Counted from the first letter of the stretch, positions 34,632 through 43,288 are shown. The stretch: DNA of 64,000 nt from BOG-908 sp963848205 (GCA_963848205.1 CAWKCV010000001.1:304992-368991), one strand, 5' to 3'. Notes: a model not told the origin generated them from the sequence alone. Numbers and translations: made by a program.

Positions 34632-34843
34632 AAGGCAGGCTCCGCGGCCGACATTGCCTGGCTTCGCCAGCTAGAGCCGTCCATGCCCCAGCTGGAGCGC
34701 TCGTCGTCCAGCACGCCGGGATTTGGCGGTTGCGTATAGTCGCACAGAGGAACGGGCCGTAGATGCGCAACAACCATCACGACCGGCTGAGCTATACGCC
34801 GGCGGCAGCGAAGATGTTTCAGTAATTCAGCCGCAGCCGTCAT
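34619..34843 (-). CDS. Small coupled protein of the glycan cluster
   Basis: A 74-residue product. ATG 34843 overlaps the stop of the GH-like gene as ATGA, and its own stop overlaps the start of the GT4 gene by 13 nt. Such overlap on both sides argues for a real gene. The sequence has AAELLKHLRCRRRIAQPVVM and PLCDYTQPPNPGVLDDERSS. No known motif, no membrane helix. It may be a short partner of the GH-like protein or the detached end of a longer ancestral one. Confidence 0.45.
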   Translation of the reverse strand: MTAAAELLKHLRCRRRIAQPVVMVVAHLRPVPLCDYTQPPNPGVLDDERSSWGMDGSSWRSQAMSAAEPALCRD

Positions 34844-35775
34844 CTTGCCGGCTCCACAAGCTCCAAAGCTTGCACCGATTCCTGCCGCCCCGGTGCGTAG
34901 CGCCGGATCATGGCAGCACAGAAATCGGCAAACTCCGCAGGCTCGCGTGGTGGCGATGTGTGATGGGCCCATAGCCCGCGATCTTCCGGTGTGAAGCAGA
35001 ACGTGACGGTTACCTGAAAACCTTCCAGCGCTTGCATTTGCCTGTCGAACCAAGTGAGCGCATCTGGCCGATAGAAATCAGCCCAACTCAGCCCTGTTCG
35101 CACATACGTCACGCCCATATCCCGCATCGTGCGGACTGCATCATCCAGCCGATGGTCCTGATAGTGGAACCATTGGCAGATCCCGAGCGCCGGCGTGTAG
35201 TCGGCAAATTGTCGCGCCGCCAGCTTTGGACGGCCATGCTCGTCAAGCAATCCCATGTGGAAGTGACGGTAATACGAACTACCTTCCGCCTCACGATGCC
35301 GAGTCGTCGCGGGCCATGCGGCTGGCAGATCGTAGAGGCTATACCAGTGAATTCGTGGGGCGCGGCCAATCAGCAATTCCGCTGTGCGCTTCAGACCCCA
35401 ATCCTGTACTTCTTCCGCCCCAAAGGTCGATATGCCAACTTCGCTGACCCATACAGGAAGTTTTGTGCACGACTGAATGCTCGCTAGCTTTTCTGGCCAC
35501 TCATCGAGCATCCAGTGGTTCCAATCGAGTGGAAATCCGTGGACGGCAACCGCATCGAGATGCCCGAGCACGCCTTGTGACTCCAGCACGCGCAGAAAGC
35601 TTGGATCGATCGGCGACATGCCTCCTAAAACCCGGACGAGACCTGGCGCTTCGGCCGCAATCGCCGCGCCAGCTTGGCTCATCATTTCGGAGAATATCCG
35701 CCAGCCTGGGTCCTGCTCCAAATCCCAGTGACTTTTGTTGTTCGGCTCGTTCCAGAGCATGGCGGCTTCGATCAT
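34840..35775 (-). CDS. Clan GH-A-like glycoside hydrolase (possibly permuted order)
   Basis: A 311-residue TIM-barrel-like protein. LWNEPNNKSHWD near the N-terminus carries the clan-A N-E-P acid/base motif, and VWVSEVGISTFG (about residue 108) fits the nucleophile strand. The second half ALGICQWFHYQDHRLDDAVR then DMGVTYVRTGLSWADF reads like the first strands of a GH-A barrel, so the order appears rotated. There is no signal peptide, so it may act inside the cell on a glycan precursor or bind rather than cleave. Coupled to the 74-codon gene downstream. Confidence 0.7.
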   Translation of the reverse strand: MIEAAMLWNEPNNKSHWDLEQDPGWRIFSEMMSQAGAAIAAEAPGLVRVLGGMSPIDPSFLRVLESQGVLGHLDAVAVHGFPLDWNHWMLDEWPEKLASIQSCTKLPVWVSEVGISTFGAEEVQDWGLKRTAELLIGRAPRIHWYSLYDLPAAWPATTRHREAEGSSYYRHFHMGLLDEHGRPKLAARQFADYTPALGICQWFHYQDHRLDDAVRTMRDMGVTYVRTGLSWADFYRPDALTWFDRQMQALEGFQVTVTFCFTPEDRGLWAHHTSPPREPAEFADFCAAMIRRYAPGRQESVQALELVEPAR

Positions 35776-35808
35776 TTTCGCACTCTCAAATCTTATCCGT
35801 TCTTTGGC

Positions 35809-36594
35809 TCACTTGGAACGTGGACCGGATGGGTAAACCGGGCCGTAATGGACGCTTGGCCGTTCTGCGCGGCGGCAGATAAACATCTCTTCCTCCGGGT
35901 GGCTGATGATCGTGAAGCCTGCGCTTCGGAGCATCGCAGCCGAGCAGGCGCGGTTGGGCGCCCACCAATTCGTGCAATCATGCGCATAGTCATGCTCGAT
36001 GAAATGCATTTTGGGATAACCTGGATCATTGAAGTGCGCAGCCTGGGTGAAGTCGTAATCCGCTTCGACTTCGGCTACCGCATTGCTGCCTCGCTGCATT
36101 GACTGAAAGATGAGCAGGTCGCGTACGACATGCTCGTGTATCAAGTCGAGCGCCAGCAGGGGGTGCCGTAGATGATAGAACACGCCGATGAAGAAAACGA
36201 CGTCGAAGCGCTCGCCCAACGCACCTACATCATAAACCGACATTTCGCGAAACTCGATGTCGAGACCTTCCACTTCTGCGGCAAAGCGGGCCTGAGCGAG
36301 GTAATCAGCGTCGAAGTCTATACCCAGCACGCGGTCAGCGCCGCGGCGTTTCATTTCCATCGAATAAAAACCGCCGTTGCATCCAATATCCAGAACCGAT
36401 TTTCCGGACAAGTCCGCCGGCACCTCGGACGCAAAGCTCTGCCATTTCACGTTGGGGAAATCGCCAAGAAAGTGCTGCGGCGCTGTCTGCACACCTCCCA
36501 GGTTCAGGTTATGGAACCAGGGCCCGAGTGCCGTCGCGCGCTCGCGGATATCGTCCGGCGTCATGGAAGCAAACTTTCTGACGCTGCCGAGCAA
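35809..36594 (-). CDS. SAM-dependent methyltransferase (TIGR04290-like)
   Basis: A 261-residue methyltransferase with a tRNA-uridine-carboxymethyl/CmoB-like look. It has GPWFHNLNLGGVQTAP, KWQSFASEVPADLSGKSVLD with the motif I IGCNGGFYSMEMKRRGA, VLGIDFDADYLAQARFA and IGVFYHLRHPLLALDLIHEH. I associate this form with a family found in exopolysaccharide-type clusters with a GH-like protein and CgeB-type transferases, as here. Target unknown. It lies 33 bp before the GH-like gene and 31 bp after the nucleotidyltransferase gene. Confidence 0.8.
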   Translation of the reverse strand: MLGSVRKFASMTPDDIRERATALGPWFHNLNLGGVQTAPQHFLGDFPNVKWQSFASEVPADLSGKSVLDIGCNGGFYSMEMKRRGADRVLGIDFDADYLAQARFAAEVEGLDIEFREMSVYDVGALGERFDVVFFIGVFYHLRHPLLALDLIHEHVVRDLLIFQSMQRGSNAVAEVEADYDFTQAAHFNDPGYPKMHFIEHDYAHDCTNWWAPNRACSAAMLRSAGFTIISHPEEEMFICRRAERPSVHYGPVYPSGPRSK

Positions 36595-36625
36595 ATTACT
36601 CCTCGACGGTGCATTGCTTTCCGGA

Positions 36626-37360
36626 TCATTCGGTCAGTTCGCCTTCCAACAGGTGCACGGCTTGCCGATAGCCATGCAAAGTCCCCACATCCACATACCG
36701 AGAACCGGCTTGCACGCCCCAAGCCAGACCGCCGGCCTCGATCCACGCATTGACCAATGTCCCGACATATTCGTCGATGCAATCTCGCTCCTGCCAAAGA
36801 CGGTGTAGCGCATGTAGCGTACGGCCCGGCAGCGCGAAGGCACCCCAGATCCAATTACTTCCTGCGTGGGGCGATTTCACCGCAATCCGCATTACACGGC
36901 CCGTCTCATCGATCTCCACGACATCGAAAAGCTGAGGTTGCTCGACCGGGAACAGCAGAAAGCTGAACTGCCCCTCCGGAAGTCGGCTTAGCGCATCGGC
37001 GGGATGCCAGATTGTATCCGGCAAGCCGACCACGACCATCTCGTCTCGGGGAATGAGCGGAAGCGCGCGGAAGATCGCGTCGCATAATCCGCATGCGCGG
37101 TCTTGCACCACGTAAGCGACAGTCATCTCCCCAATCGCACCGCCATAGTAACCGAGGATGTCGGACTTGGTGGCAGAGATGACGAAGCAGAGTTTCTCGA
37201 CACCCGCGCGGGCCATGCGTTCGACTAGATACTCGCTGACCGCACGCGGCCGTTCGACGCCGTTCGCATCCACTCTGCTGCCGACCGGAAGAAGCTCTTT
37301 CGAGAACGCGAGAGGTTGGATCCGTGTGCCATTGCCCGCAGCTGGAATGATGCCCCACAT
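36626..37360 (-). CDS. Sugar-phosphate nucleotidyltransferase
   Basis: A 244-residue NTP_transferase enzyme of the glucose-1-phosphate thymidylyl/uridylyltransferase type that activates a sugar 1-phosphate. It has MWGIIPAAGNGTRIQPLAFS with the G-x-G-T-R site, then KELLPVG, VVVGLPDTIWHPADAL and YVDVGTLHGYRQAVHLL. ATG 37360 is chosen because homology begins there. It should supply the donor for the neighbouring glycosyltransferases. It lies 5 bp after the CgeB-type gene. Confidence 0.88.
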   Translation of the reverse strand: MWGIIPAAGNGTRIQPLAFSKELLPVGSRVDANGVERPRAVSEYLVERMARAGVEKLCFVISATKSDILGYYGGAIGEMTVAYVVQDRACGLCDAIFRALPLIPRDEMVVVGLPDTIWHPADALSRLPEGQFSFLLFPVEQPQLFDVVEIDETGRVMRIAVKSPHAGSNWIWGAFALPGRTLHALHRLWQERDCIDEYVGTLVNAWIEAGGLAWGVQAGSRYVDVGTLHGYRQAVHLLEGELTE

Positions 37361-37365
37361 GGCGC

Positions 37366-38448
37366 TCAGGCCTCCACACCGACTGTCGCGCCTTCGAGCA
37401 ACCCGATCAACGCGCGCGCACGATGCGCAGCGGTGTGTTGGTCCAGCATGCGCGCCCGTGCGTGTCGGGCGATGCTCGCCAGCGCTTCGGGTGAATAGTC
37501 GAGTGCGGCAATGGCCTCTTCTGTGGTGCCAGCTATCATGATCTCGCGTCCAGGCTCGAAGAATTCCGCGAGCCCCGGCCAATGGTCGCTCAATATCGGC
37601 GTGCCGCAAGCAGCCGCCTCAAACAGCCGTCCGGATGGACACCATCCCGACTTCGCCATGGCCGCACGTGTGACGTTCAGTGTCAGACGCGATGAACTGT
37701 AGAATGCCGGGTGTTCCGGCGGCGGCAAATGACGGACGAAATAGATATTGTCCGCCCACGGGAAATCCTGTGGATATTGCGCGCCGCCAATCAAGAATCG
37801 CTGTTTCGGCCGTGCAATTGCGGCTGCGACGAAAAGGGCTTGCAACCCGGGTTGGCGGTCGGCCGCATACGTTCCGAGATAAGAGAGATCCGATCGATAT
37901 TGAGGCTGCGGCGGCACCGGCTGGTAGATGTTCGGGTCTGCCCAGCCATATAGTGCCACGGCACGTCGTGCACCCAACCGCGCCTGGAGCGCTCCCAGTG
38001 CGGATCCGCCAGTGTAACTCAACACCAGGTCGAATGCCGCCAACCCATTTGGGCCAAGATATGCGACACTCTTGTCAGCCGCGAACGCCGCCAGCGTCAC
38101 TGGTGTATCCAGATCATAGAAGCAACTGACGCGCGAAGGGCTGCCACACGCAAGCTCCGTCGCTGCAATAGCGTCCGGGCAGAAGCTAGTCACGATCGTA
38201 GCGTCGGCATTCTTGACTGCCCGCTCGGCTTGAACGCGAACTGCATCCCAGTCGGAGTAGAGCACCAACCGCGCGTTCCCACCAAGATCAGTCAGGTCGC
38301 GGTGACTTGCATAATAGGGCGTATCCCGTTCGAAGAACGTCACATCGTGCCCGGCCGCGTCGAGTTCGGCAATCAAGCCGCGCCATAACGTCGCGTGCCC
38401 GTTACCCCATGAGGAGCTTACCGATAGCCCGAACACTACCAGCCGCAT
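37366..38448 (-). CDS. CgeB family glycosyltransferase-like protein
   Basis: A 360-residue GT-B-like protein starting MRLVVFGLSVSSSWGNGHAT then LWRGLIAELDAAGHDVTFFE, the usual start of CgeB-type proteins in sugar clusters. The C-terminal GRLFEAAACGTPILSDHWPG then LAEFFEPGREIM is the Glyco_trans_1_2 donor site. ATG 38448 is chosen; a GTG 12 bp upstream is possible. It should add a sugar to an unknown acceptor. Confidence 0.82.
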   Translation of the reverse strand: MRLVVFGLSVSSSWGNGHATLWRGLIAELDAAGHDVTFFERDTPYYASHRDLTDLGGNARLVLYSDWDAVRVQAERAVKNADATIVTSFCPDAIAATELACGSPSRVSCFYDLDTPVTLAAFAADKSVAYLGPNGLAAFDLVLSYTGGSALGALQARLGARRAVALYGWADPNIYQPVPPQPQYRSDLSYLGTYAADRQPGLQALFVAAAIARPKQRFLIGGAQYPQDFPWADNIYFVRHLPPPEHPAFYSSSRLTLNVTRAAMAKSGWCPSGRLFEAAACGTPILSDHWPGLAEFFEPGREIMIAGTTEEAIAALDYSPEALASIARHARARMLDQHTAAHRARALIGLLEGATVGVEA

Positions 38449-38481
38449 GTCGGCAACCACATCAGACGGAGGACATCAGCG

Positions 38482-39180
38482 CTACACACGAGATCGGGAA
38501 CGAACATCGACACATGTCGGTTGCATCGCTGAGTCGGCTATGAGCGACGCAACCTCGGCGAGATCAGCTGCAATGGCCACACAACCGTATCGCATGGCGT
38601 ACGTCGGTGTGAGCGTGTCCGGCACAACGACCACCATCATTCCGCTTGCCACGGCCGCCTGCACGCCCGGCGTCGAATCCTCGATGGCCAGGCAATGAGC
38701 GGTCGAAATGCCGAGCAGATTGGCGGCTTGTTGAAAACTGTCCGGCGCCGGCTTGCCGTGCCTGACGTGATCGCGGGTCACCACGGCATCGAACCGGCGC
38801 GCCAAGCCCAATCTTGCAAGGTGGCGATGCGCTGTGGCGCTGCTTGCCGAGGTGGCAATGGCACGGGGCAGAGCAAGCCGATCCAACTCTGTCAGCAATG
38901 CCTCAACGCCTGGCTTTGCGACTGCCGCATCTACGTCGCGAAGATTGTAGTAGCGTAAAAGAAATTTATCCACCGGAAACGAACGTCCCAGCATGTCCGA
39001 CAGGATAGCGCGTCGCGCCGGTGTCGAGCGACCCACGAGCTGCTCGTAATCACTTGCTTGAAGTAGAACGCCAAACTCCATCAAGGCGCGGTGGAACGCC
39101 ATGCGATAAAGCGTTTCGGTATCGGCCAGAGTGCCGTCCAGATCGCAAATGACAGCCCGGATCACGCCGTGCCGCATCAT
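38482..39180 (-). CDS. HAD-IA family hydrolase
   Basis: A 232-residue phosphatase with motif I IRAVICDLDGTLADTETLYR, motif II IATSASS, the Lys of motif III in VRHGKPAPDSFQQAANLLG and motif IV AIEDSTPGVQAAVASGM. It is complete, so likely active on a sugar phosphate or similar. First gene of the minus-strand glycan run and separated from the next gene by 124 bp, so the promoter of the run probably lies at 39181-39300. Confidence 0.87.
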   Translation of the reverse strand: MMRHGVIRAVICDLDGTLADTETLYRMAFHRALMEFGVLLQASDYEQLVGRSTPARRAILSDMLGRSFPVDKFLLRYYNLRDVDAAVAKPGVEALLTELDRLALPRAIATSASSATAHRHLARLGLARRFDAVVTRDHVRHGKPAPDSFQQAANLLGISTAHCLAIEDSTPGVQAAVASGMMVVVVPDTLTPTYAMRYGCVAIAADLAEVASLIADSAMQPTCVDVRSRSRV

Positions 39181-39304
39181 TGCGCGAGGTGAACGAACAA
39201 ACCGGCGTTCCTCTCTTGCGGACGAGCCGACACCACCTGTTCGTCTCCGCGCATCCCGGGCATCAAGCGAGCCGTCGAGACCGGAATGCGCGGAGGCAAA
39301 AGGA

Positions 39305-39808
39305 CTAGGCAGCCATCTTGTTGACGCGGCTACCGGCGATCATGGAGAGCTTCTTGTCCGCCGCCTTCTCCTCGTCGAGGGTCTGTTGCAACAGTGCCGC
39401 GCACTTCGTCTTGCCCAGGGTTTGCGCAAACGCAATGAGCGTGCCGTAACGCGTCATCTCATAATGTTCGATCGCCTGCGCAGACGACAGCATCGCCGCA
39501 TCGCGCACATGCGCGTCGTCGCAATCGCTGATGATTTCCTTGGCTTCAGCCAGAATGCCGTCCATGGCGGCGCACGTCACGCCCTTTACATCCAGCTTGT
39601 TGTTCGCGAACACCTGCTCGAGGCGTTGGATCTGATTGTGCGTCTCGGCCAGATGCGACTGGAACGCCTGCTTGAGCTCCGGGCTCTGCGCCTTCTCGAT
39701 CATCGTCGGAAGGTTCTTCACGATCTGATTTTCGGCATAATAAATGTCCTGCAGCGTGTGCACGAACAGGTCATCCATCGTCTTGATCGGCTTCGAAAAC
39801 AGCCCCAT
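39305..39808 (-). CDS. Ferritin-like DUF892 (YciE/YciF) family protein
   Basis: A 167-residue four-helix protein starting MGLFSKPIKTMDDLFVHTLQ, then DIYYAENQIVKNLPTMIEKA. Glu/His residues at ferritin-like positions (YYAENQI, HLAETHNQIQRLE, AIEHYEMTRYG) suggest a di-iron site. The family is linked to stress responses; the substrate is not known. GGAGG lies 6 nt before ATG 39808, so this start is preferred over the one 12 bp upstream. Confidence 0.88.
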   Translation of the reverse strand: MGLFSKPIKTMDDLFVHTLQDIYYAENQIVKNLPTMIEKAQSPELKQAFQSHLAETHNQIQRLEQVFANNKLDVKGVTCAAMDGILAEAKEIISDCDDAHVRDAAMLSSAQAIEHYEMTRYGTLIAFAQTLGKTKCAALLQQTLDEEKAADKKLSMIAGSRVNKMAA

Positions 39809-39889
39809 CGGGACCTCCATTGCGTTGTTTCTGACATCTGTAACGCTCGTCGGCCGTTTGCGCCTTCGCCGATCAAGGTCTGTTGAAGA

Positions 39890-41101
39890 GTGGGCTGGGC
39901 CTGGCTGACCGGCACACGCGCGCGGGCTTATGCGCTCATTCTAGCTATTGGTTTCAGCGGGGCGTCGCTGTTCAGCGCGGCCCAGATCGTTCGGCCCCAT
40001 GGTCCCGCGCGCTTGCCGGATGGCGTGGATTATGTGGCATTCACCGCGGCCGCCACGCTGGCACGGCAGGGCCAGGCGCCGCTGACCTATTCGCGCGCAC
40101 CGATGGAGAGCTTGGAGCGCAGCCAGGCCTGGATCGAGAACGCCGGCTACTACCCTTACAATTTTCCGCCATTCTATACGCTGCTGATCCTGCCTTTCGC
40201 TTTGCTGCCGTACGCGCTCGGCTATGGCGCGTTCGTCGGCGGCTCCGCTTCCTTGCTCGTCGGCTGGCTGTCGCGCGTCATCCCGGCACCCACACGGTTG
40301 TGGCGCAGCGTCGCGGTGCTCGCCTTTCCCGGCTTGCTCATCAATGTGGAAGCCGGGCAGAACGGCATGTTCAGCGCCGCGTGGTTCGCGGCCGGGCTCA
40401 TCTGGCTCGAAACCCGGCCTGTTCTGGCGGGGGCAGCGTTGAGCGTGCTGCTCTGCAAGCCGCATCTGGCCGTCGCGGTGCCGCCGATGCTGGTCCTGCA
40501 GCGACGCTGGTCGGCGTTGGCCGGCTTCTGTTTGGGTGGCGCGCTGCTGTGCGGCGCCGGCTTGCTGGCGTTCGGCACCCCTGTTTGGGCGGCGTTCCTT
40601 CATGCGGCGCCGGCGGCACGTGCCGTCATCGAGGTCTCGCGAGAAAATCCGGCGCGCATGGCAAGCATGTTCGGTGCGGCGCGGTTGCTGGGTGCCAGCG
40701 TTGGCTGGGCCTACGCCTGGCAGGTCGTCTCCGCTGCCTTGGCCTTGGTGATGTGCGTGCGCGCCCGACGCGGGTCGGCGGGCAGCGCTGTCGCAATGAT
40801 GGTGGCTGCCGGCCTGCTCATCACGCCGTATCTGTTCGACTACGACCTGGCCTGCCTCGCCATCCCGCTCGCCTGGCTGCTGCAGCAGGGCGTCCGCACG
40901 CAATTCAGGCGTTTCGAGCGCCCGGTGATGATCGGAGCCCTCTTCCTGCCGCTGCTCCTGCGCCCCGCCAGCCTAGGCACCGGGCTCCCGATCGCCCCGA
41001 TCATCCTGATCGCGCTGATGTCGGCCGTCGCCGCCAGAAGCCGACAAGAGCAAAAGTTTCTTGGTTCGTTTTTTCAAAAAAGAACCGCTTCCTTACCTTG
41101 A
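39890..41101 (+). CDS. GT87/DUF2029-like membrane mannosyltransferase-type protein
   Basis: A 403-residue protein with about ten membrane helices. The first loop GVDYVAFTAAATLARQGQAP and NAGYYPYNFPPFYTLLILPF carry the early Asp and the YPP-like motif of the GT87 family, which uses polyprenyl-linked sugars. LCKPHLAVAVPP and LLITPYLFDYDLA are typical too. The last 16 codons (QEQKFLGSFFQKRTASLP) are encoded by the interspersed palindrome, so the natural C-terminus was replaced or extended by the repeat. The stop overlaps convergent panB. Confidence 0.78.
   Translation: MGWAWLTGTRARAYALILAIGFSGASLFSAAQIVRPHGPARLPDGVDYVAFTAAATLARQGQAPLTYSRAPMESLERSQAWIENAGYYPYNFPPFYTLLILPFALLPYALGYGAFVGGSASLLVGWLSRVIPAPTRLWRSVAVLAFPGLLINVEAGQNGMFSAAWFAAGLIWLETRPVLAGAALSVLLCKPHLAVAVPPMLVLQRRWSALAGFCLGGALLCGAGLLAFGTPVWAAFLHAAPAARAVIEVSRENPARMASMFGAARLLGASVGWAYAWQVVSAALALVMCVRARRGSAGSAVAMMVAAGLLITPYLFDYDLACLAIPLAWLLQQGVRTQFRRFERPVMIGALFLPLLLRPASLGTGLPIAPIILIALMSAVAARSRQEQKFLGSFFQKRTASLP
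41046..41098 (-). repeat. Interspersed palindromic element, single inverted-orientation copy
   Basis: GAGCAAAAGTTTCTTGGTTC, then a GGTTCGTTTTTTCAAAAAAGAACC hairpin and GCTTCCTTACC. It lies at the junction of two convergent genes and encodes the C-terminus of the GT87-like protein; its last bases reach the panB stop. Confidence 0.85.
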
Positions 41102-41899
41102 CTTGCGAAACGTATGCTCCGGCGCCGGAAACGCCCGCGCCCGCACGTCCGCCGCATAATCCGCCGCCGCACGCGAGATTTCCTCGCCCAGTTCCGCATA
41201 ACGTTTCACAAACCGAGGCGTGAAATCATTGAACGTGCCGATCAGATCGTCGATCACCAGGACCTGCCCGTCGCACTCCGCACTCGCCCCGATGCCGATT
41301 GTGGGAATGGCGATCTCGCGCGTGATGGCGGCCGCCACCGGTTCCAGCGTGCCTTCCAGCACGACGGCGAATGCTCCCGCATCGGCCACCGCATGCGCGT
41401 CGGCGGTGACCTTGGCCGCTTCGTCGTGCGTGCGTCCGGTCGCGCGGAAGCCGCCGGCCACGTTCACCGATTGCGGCATCAACCCCACATGGCCGCACAC
41501 CGGCACGCCGCGCGCGGTGAGGAACGCGATGGTCTCGGCCATTTCCACCCCGCCTTCGAGCTTCACGGCGGCCGCCCCGGTTTCGGCCAATACGCGGGCG
41601 GCGTTGCAGAAGGCCTGCTGGGGCGATTGCTGGTAGCTGCCGAACGGCAGGTCCACCACGATGCAGGCGCGCCTGGCCCCGCGCATGACGGCCGCGCCAT
41701 GCGCGATCATCATGTCGAGCGTCACGGCGAGCGTGCTGGGCAGGCCGTAGAGCACCATGCCGAGCGAGTCGCCGACCAGCAGTGCGTCGCAATGCGGGTC
41801 GAGGCGTTGGGCCATGGGGGTTGTGTAGGCGGTGAGCCAGACTTGCGGGGTGCCTTTGAGGCGGCGCAGGTCGCGGGTTGTTATGGGGTTTGTGCTCAT
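41093..41899 (-). CDS. panB: 3-methyl-2-oxobutanoate hydroxymethyltransferase
   Basis: Pantothenate pathway enzyme that transfers a hydroxymethyl group from methylene-tetrahydrofolate to alpha-ketoisovalerate. The 268-residue product from ATG 41899 has GGAG upstream (GGAGTCTCC). It shows LVGDSLGMVLYGLPSTLAVT, VVDLPFGSYQ, VKLEGGVEMAETI, CGHVGLMPQSVN and VLEGTLEPVAAAITREIAIP with TIGIGAS. panC is not adjacent. Flanked on both sides by palindromic repeats. Confidence 0.96.
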   Translation of the reverse strand: MSTNPITTRDLRRLKGTPQVWLTAYTTPMAQRLDPHCDALLVGDSLGMVLYGLPSTLAVTLDMMIAHGAAVMRGARRACIVVDLPFGSYQQSPQQAFCNAARVLAETGAAAVKLEGGVEMAETIAFLTARGVPVCGHVGLMPQSVNVAGGFRATGRTHDEAAKVTADAHAVADAGAFAVVLEGTLEPVAAAITREIAIPTIGIGASAECDGQVLVIDDLIGTFNDFTPRFVKRYAELGEEISRAAADYAADVRARAFPAPEHTFRKSR

Positions 41900-41909
41900 G
41901 GAGACTCCA

Positions 41910-42040
41910 GGCAAGGACCGCTTTTTTGAAAAAAAGTAGCAAAAGACTTTTGTTCCGCTGTCGCGATGCTCACGACGGGCCGTGCGCAGCGGAGCAAAAT
42001 TTTCTGGTTCGTTTTTTCAGAAAAGAACTGCTTTCTTTCC
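41910..42040. repeat. Interspersed palindromic element, inverted pair
   Basis: One of the clearest pairs. The left CGCTTTTTTGAAAAAAAGTAG and AAAAGACTTTTGTTCCGCTG faces the right CAGCGGAGCAAAATTTTCTGG and CGTTTTTTCAGAAAAGAACTG. The two halves can fold into one long imperfect hairpin of about 130 nt around GATGCTCACGACGGGC. It lies between panB and purD; its end overlaps the last codons of purD. Confidence 0.85.
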
Positions 42041-43288
42041 AATATCCGTTCGAAACTGCCCGCCGGGGAGCCCGATCTCGGCAATTGCCGCATAGGCCGC
42101 CGCACGCGCCCCTTCCACCGTCGTCCCCGTCCCGCACACGCTCAGCACGCGCCCGCCGGTCGCCACCACATGCCCACCCCGCACGTCGGTACCAGCTTGG
42201 AAAATCGCCGCGTGCGGCACCTGCGCCGCCTGTTCCAGCCCGGTCACCGGCGCACCCGGCGTGGTCGCGCCAGGGTAGCCGCCCGCCGCCAGAACCACCG
42301 AAACGCAGGCCACATCGAGCCATTGCAGCGACACGTGCGAGAGCCCGCCATCGCAGGCGGCCAGCAATGCGGTGAGCAAATCCGATTGCAGCCGCGGCAG
42401 CAGCGCCTGCGCCTCCGGGTCGCCCAATCGGACATTGTATTCGATGAGGAACGGACCGTCTTCGGTCAGCATCAGGCCGGCGAACAGGATGCCGCGGAAC
42501 GGCGTGCCGCGTGCCGCCATTTCGCGCAGGGCCGGACGGATGAAGCTGTCGAGCGCCGCGTGCTGGGCTTCGAGCGGGAAGTGCGCCGGCGGGGAGACGG
42601 CGCCCATGCCGCCGGTGTTGGGGCCCTGGTCGCCGTCGAAAATGCGCTTGTGGTCCTGGGCCGCGCCCAGCAGCACCGCGTCCGTGCCATCGCAGAGCGC
42701 GAACAGGCTGACCTCGCCGCCAACCAGGCATTCCTCGATGATCACGCTGGCGCCGGCCTCGCCCAACGAGCGCGCGCCGAGCATGTCGTCGATCGCCTGG
42801 TTCGCCTCGGCCTCGGTCTGCGCCACCACCACGCCCTTTCCGGCCGCCAGCCCGTCCGCCTTGACCACGATCGGCGCACCCCGCCGCGCGACGAAATCGC
42901 GGGCGGCATGCACCTCCTCGAAGCGCTCCCAGCGCGCGGTGGGGATGCCGGCGGCCTCGCAGATCTCCTTGGCGAACGCCTTGCTGCCTTCCAGTTGCGC
43001 GGCTGCACGCGTCGGGCCGCAGCAGCGTATGCCGTGCACCGCCAGCGCGTCCGCCAGCCCCGCCACGAGCGGCGCTTCCGGGCCGGGGATCACCAGGTCG
43101 ACCTGCCGGGAGAGGGCGAATTCGACCAGCGCCGGCACATCCACCGCGCCCATGGCGACATTCTCGCCCAGCAGTGCGGTGCCGGGATTGCCGGGTGCGA
43201 TATAAAGTTTGGAGAGCAGCTTGCTGCCGGATACTGCCCAGGCGAGCGCGTGTTCCCGCCCGCCGGACCCTACGATCAGAACCTTCAT
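42017..43288 (-). CDS. purD: Phosphoribosylamine-glycine ligase
   Basis: ATP-grasp enzyme that makes glycinamide ribonucleotide in purine synthesis. At 423 residues it has normal length. It starts MKVLIVGSGGREHALAWAVS and carries IVVKADGLAAGKGVVVAQTE, HKRIFDGDQGPNTGGMGAVS and LIEYNVRLGDPEAQALLPRL. The last few codons (IGKKAVLF) run into the palindromic repeat. It is divergent from xseA with a 48-bp gap that must hold both promoters. Confidence 0.97.
   Translation of the reverse strand: MKVLIVGSGGREHALAWAVSGSKLLSKLYIAPGNPGTALLGENVAMGAVDVPALVEFALSRQVDLVIPGPEAPLVAGLADALAVHGIRCCGPTRAAAQLEGSKAFAKEICEAAGIPTARWERFEEVHAARDFVARRGAPIVVKADGLAAGKGVVVAQTEAEANQAIDDMLGARSLGEAGASVIIEECLVGGEVSLFALCDGTDAVLLGAAQDHKRIFDGDQGPNTGGMGAVSPPAHFPLEAQHAALDSFIRPALREMAARGTPFRGILFAGLMLTEDGPFLIEYNVRLGDPEAQALLPRLQSDLLTALLAACDGGLSHVSLQWLDVACVSVVLAAGGYPGATTPGAPVTGLEQAAQVPHAAIFQAGTDVRGGHVVATGGRVLSVCGTGTTVEGARAAAYAAIAEIGLPGGQFRTDIGKKAVLF

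Noticed and set aside
41910..42040. CRISPR or transposon end for the paired palindromes
   Set aside because: The copies are dispersed singly or as inverted pairs, not regularly spaced, and no transposase or target-site duplication is evident next to them.
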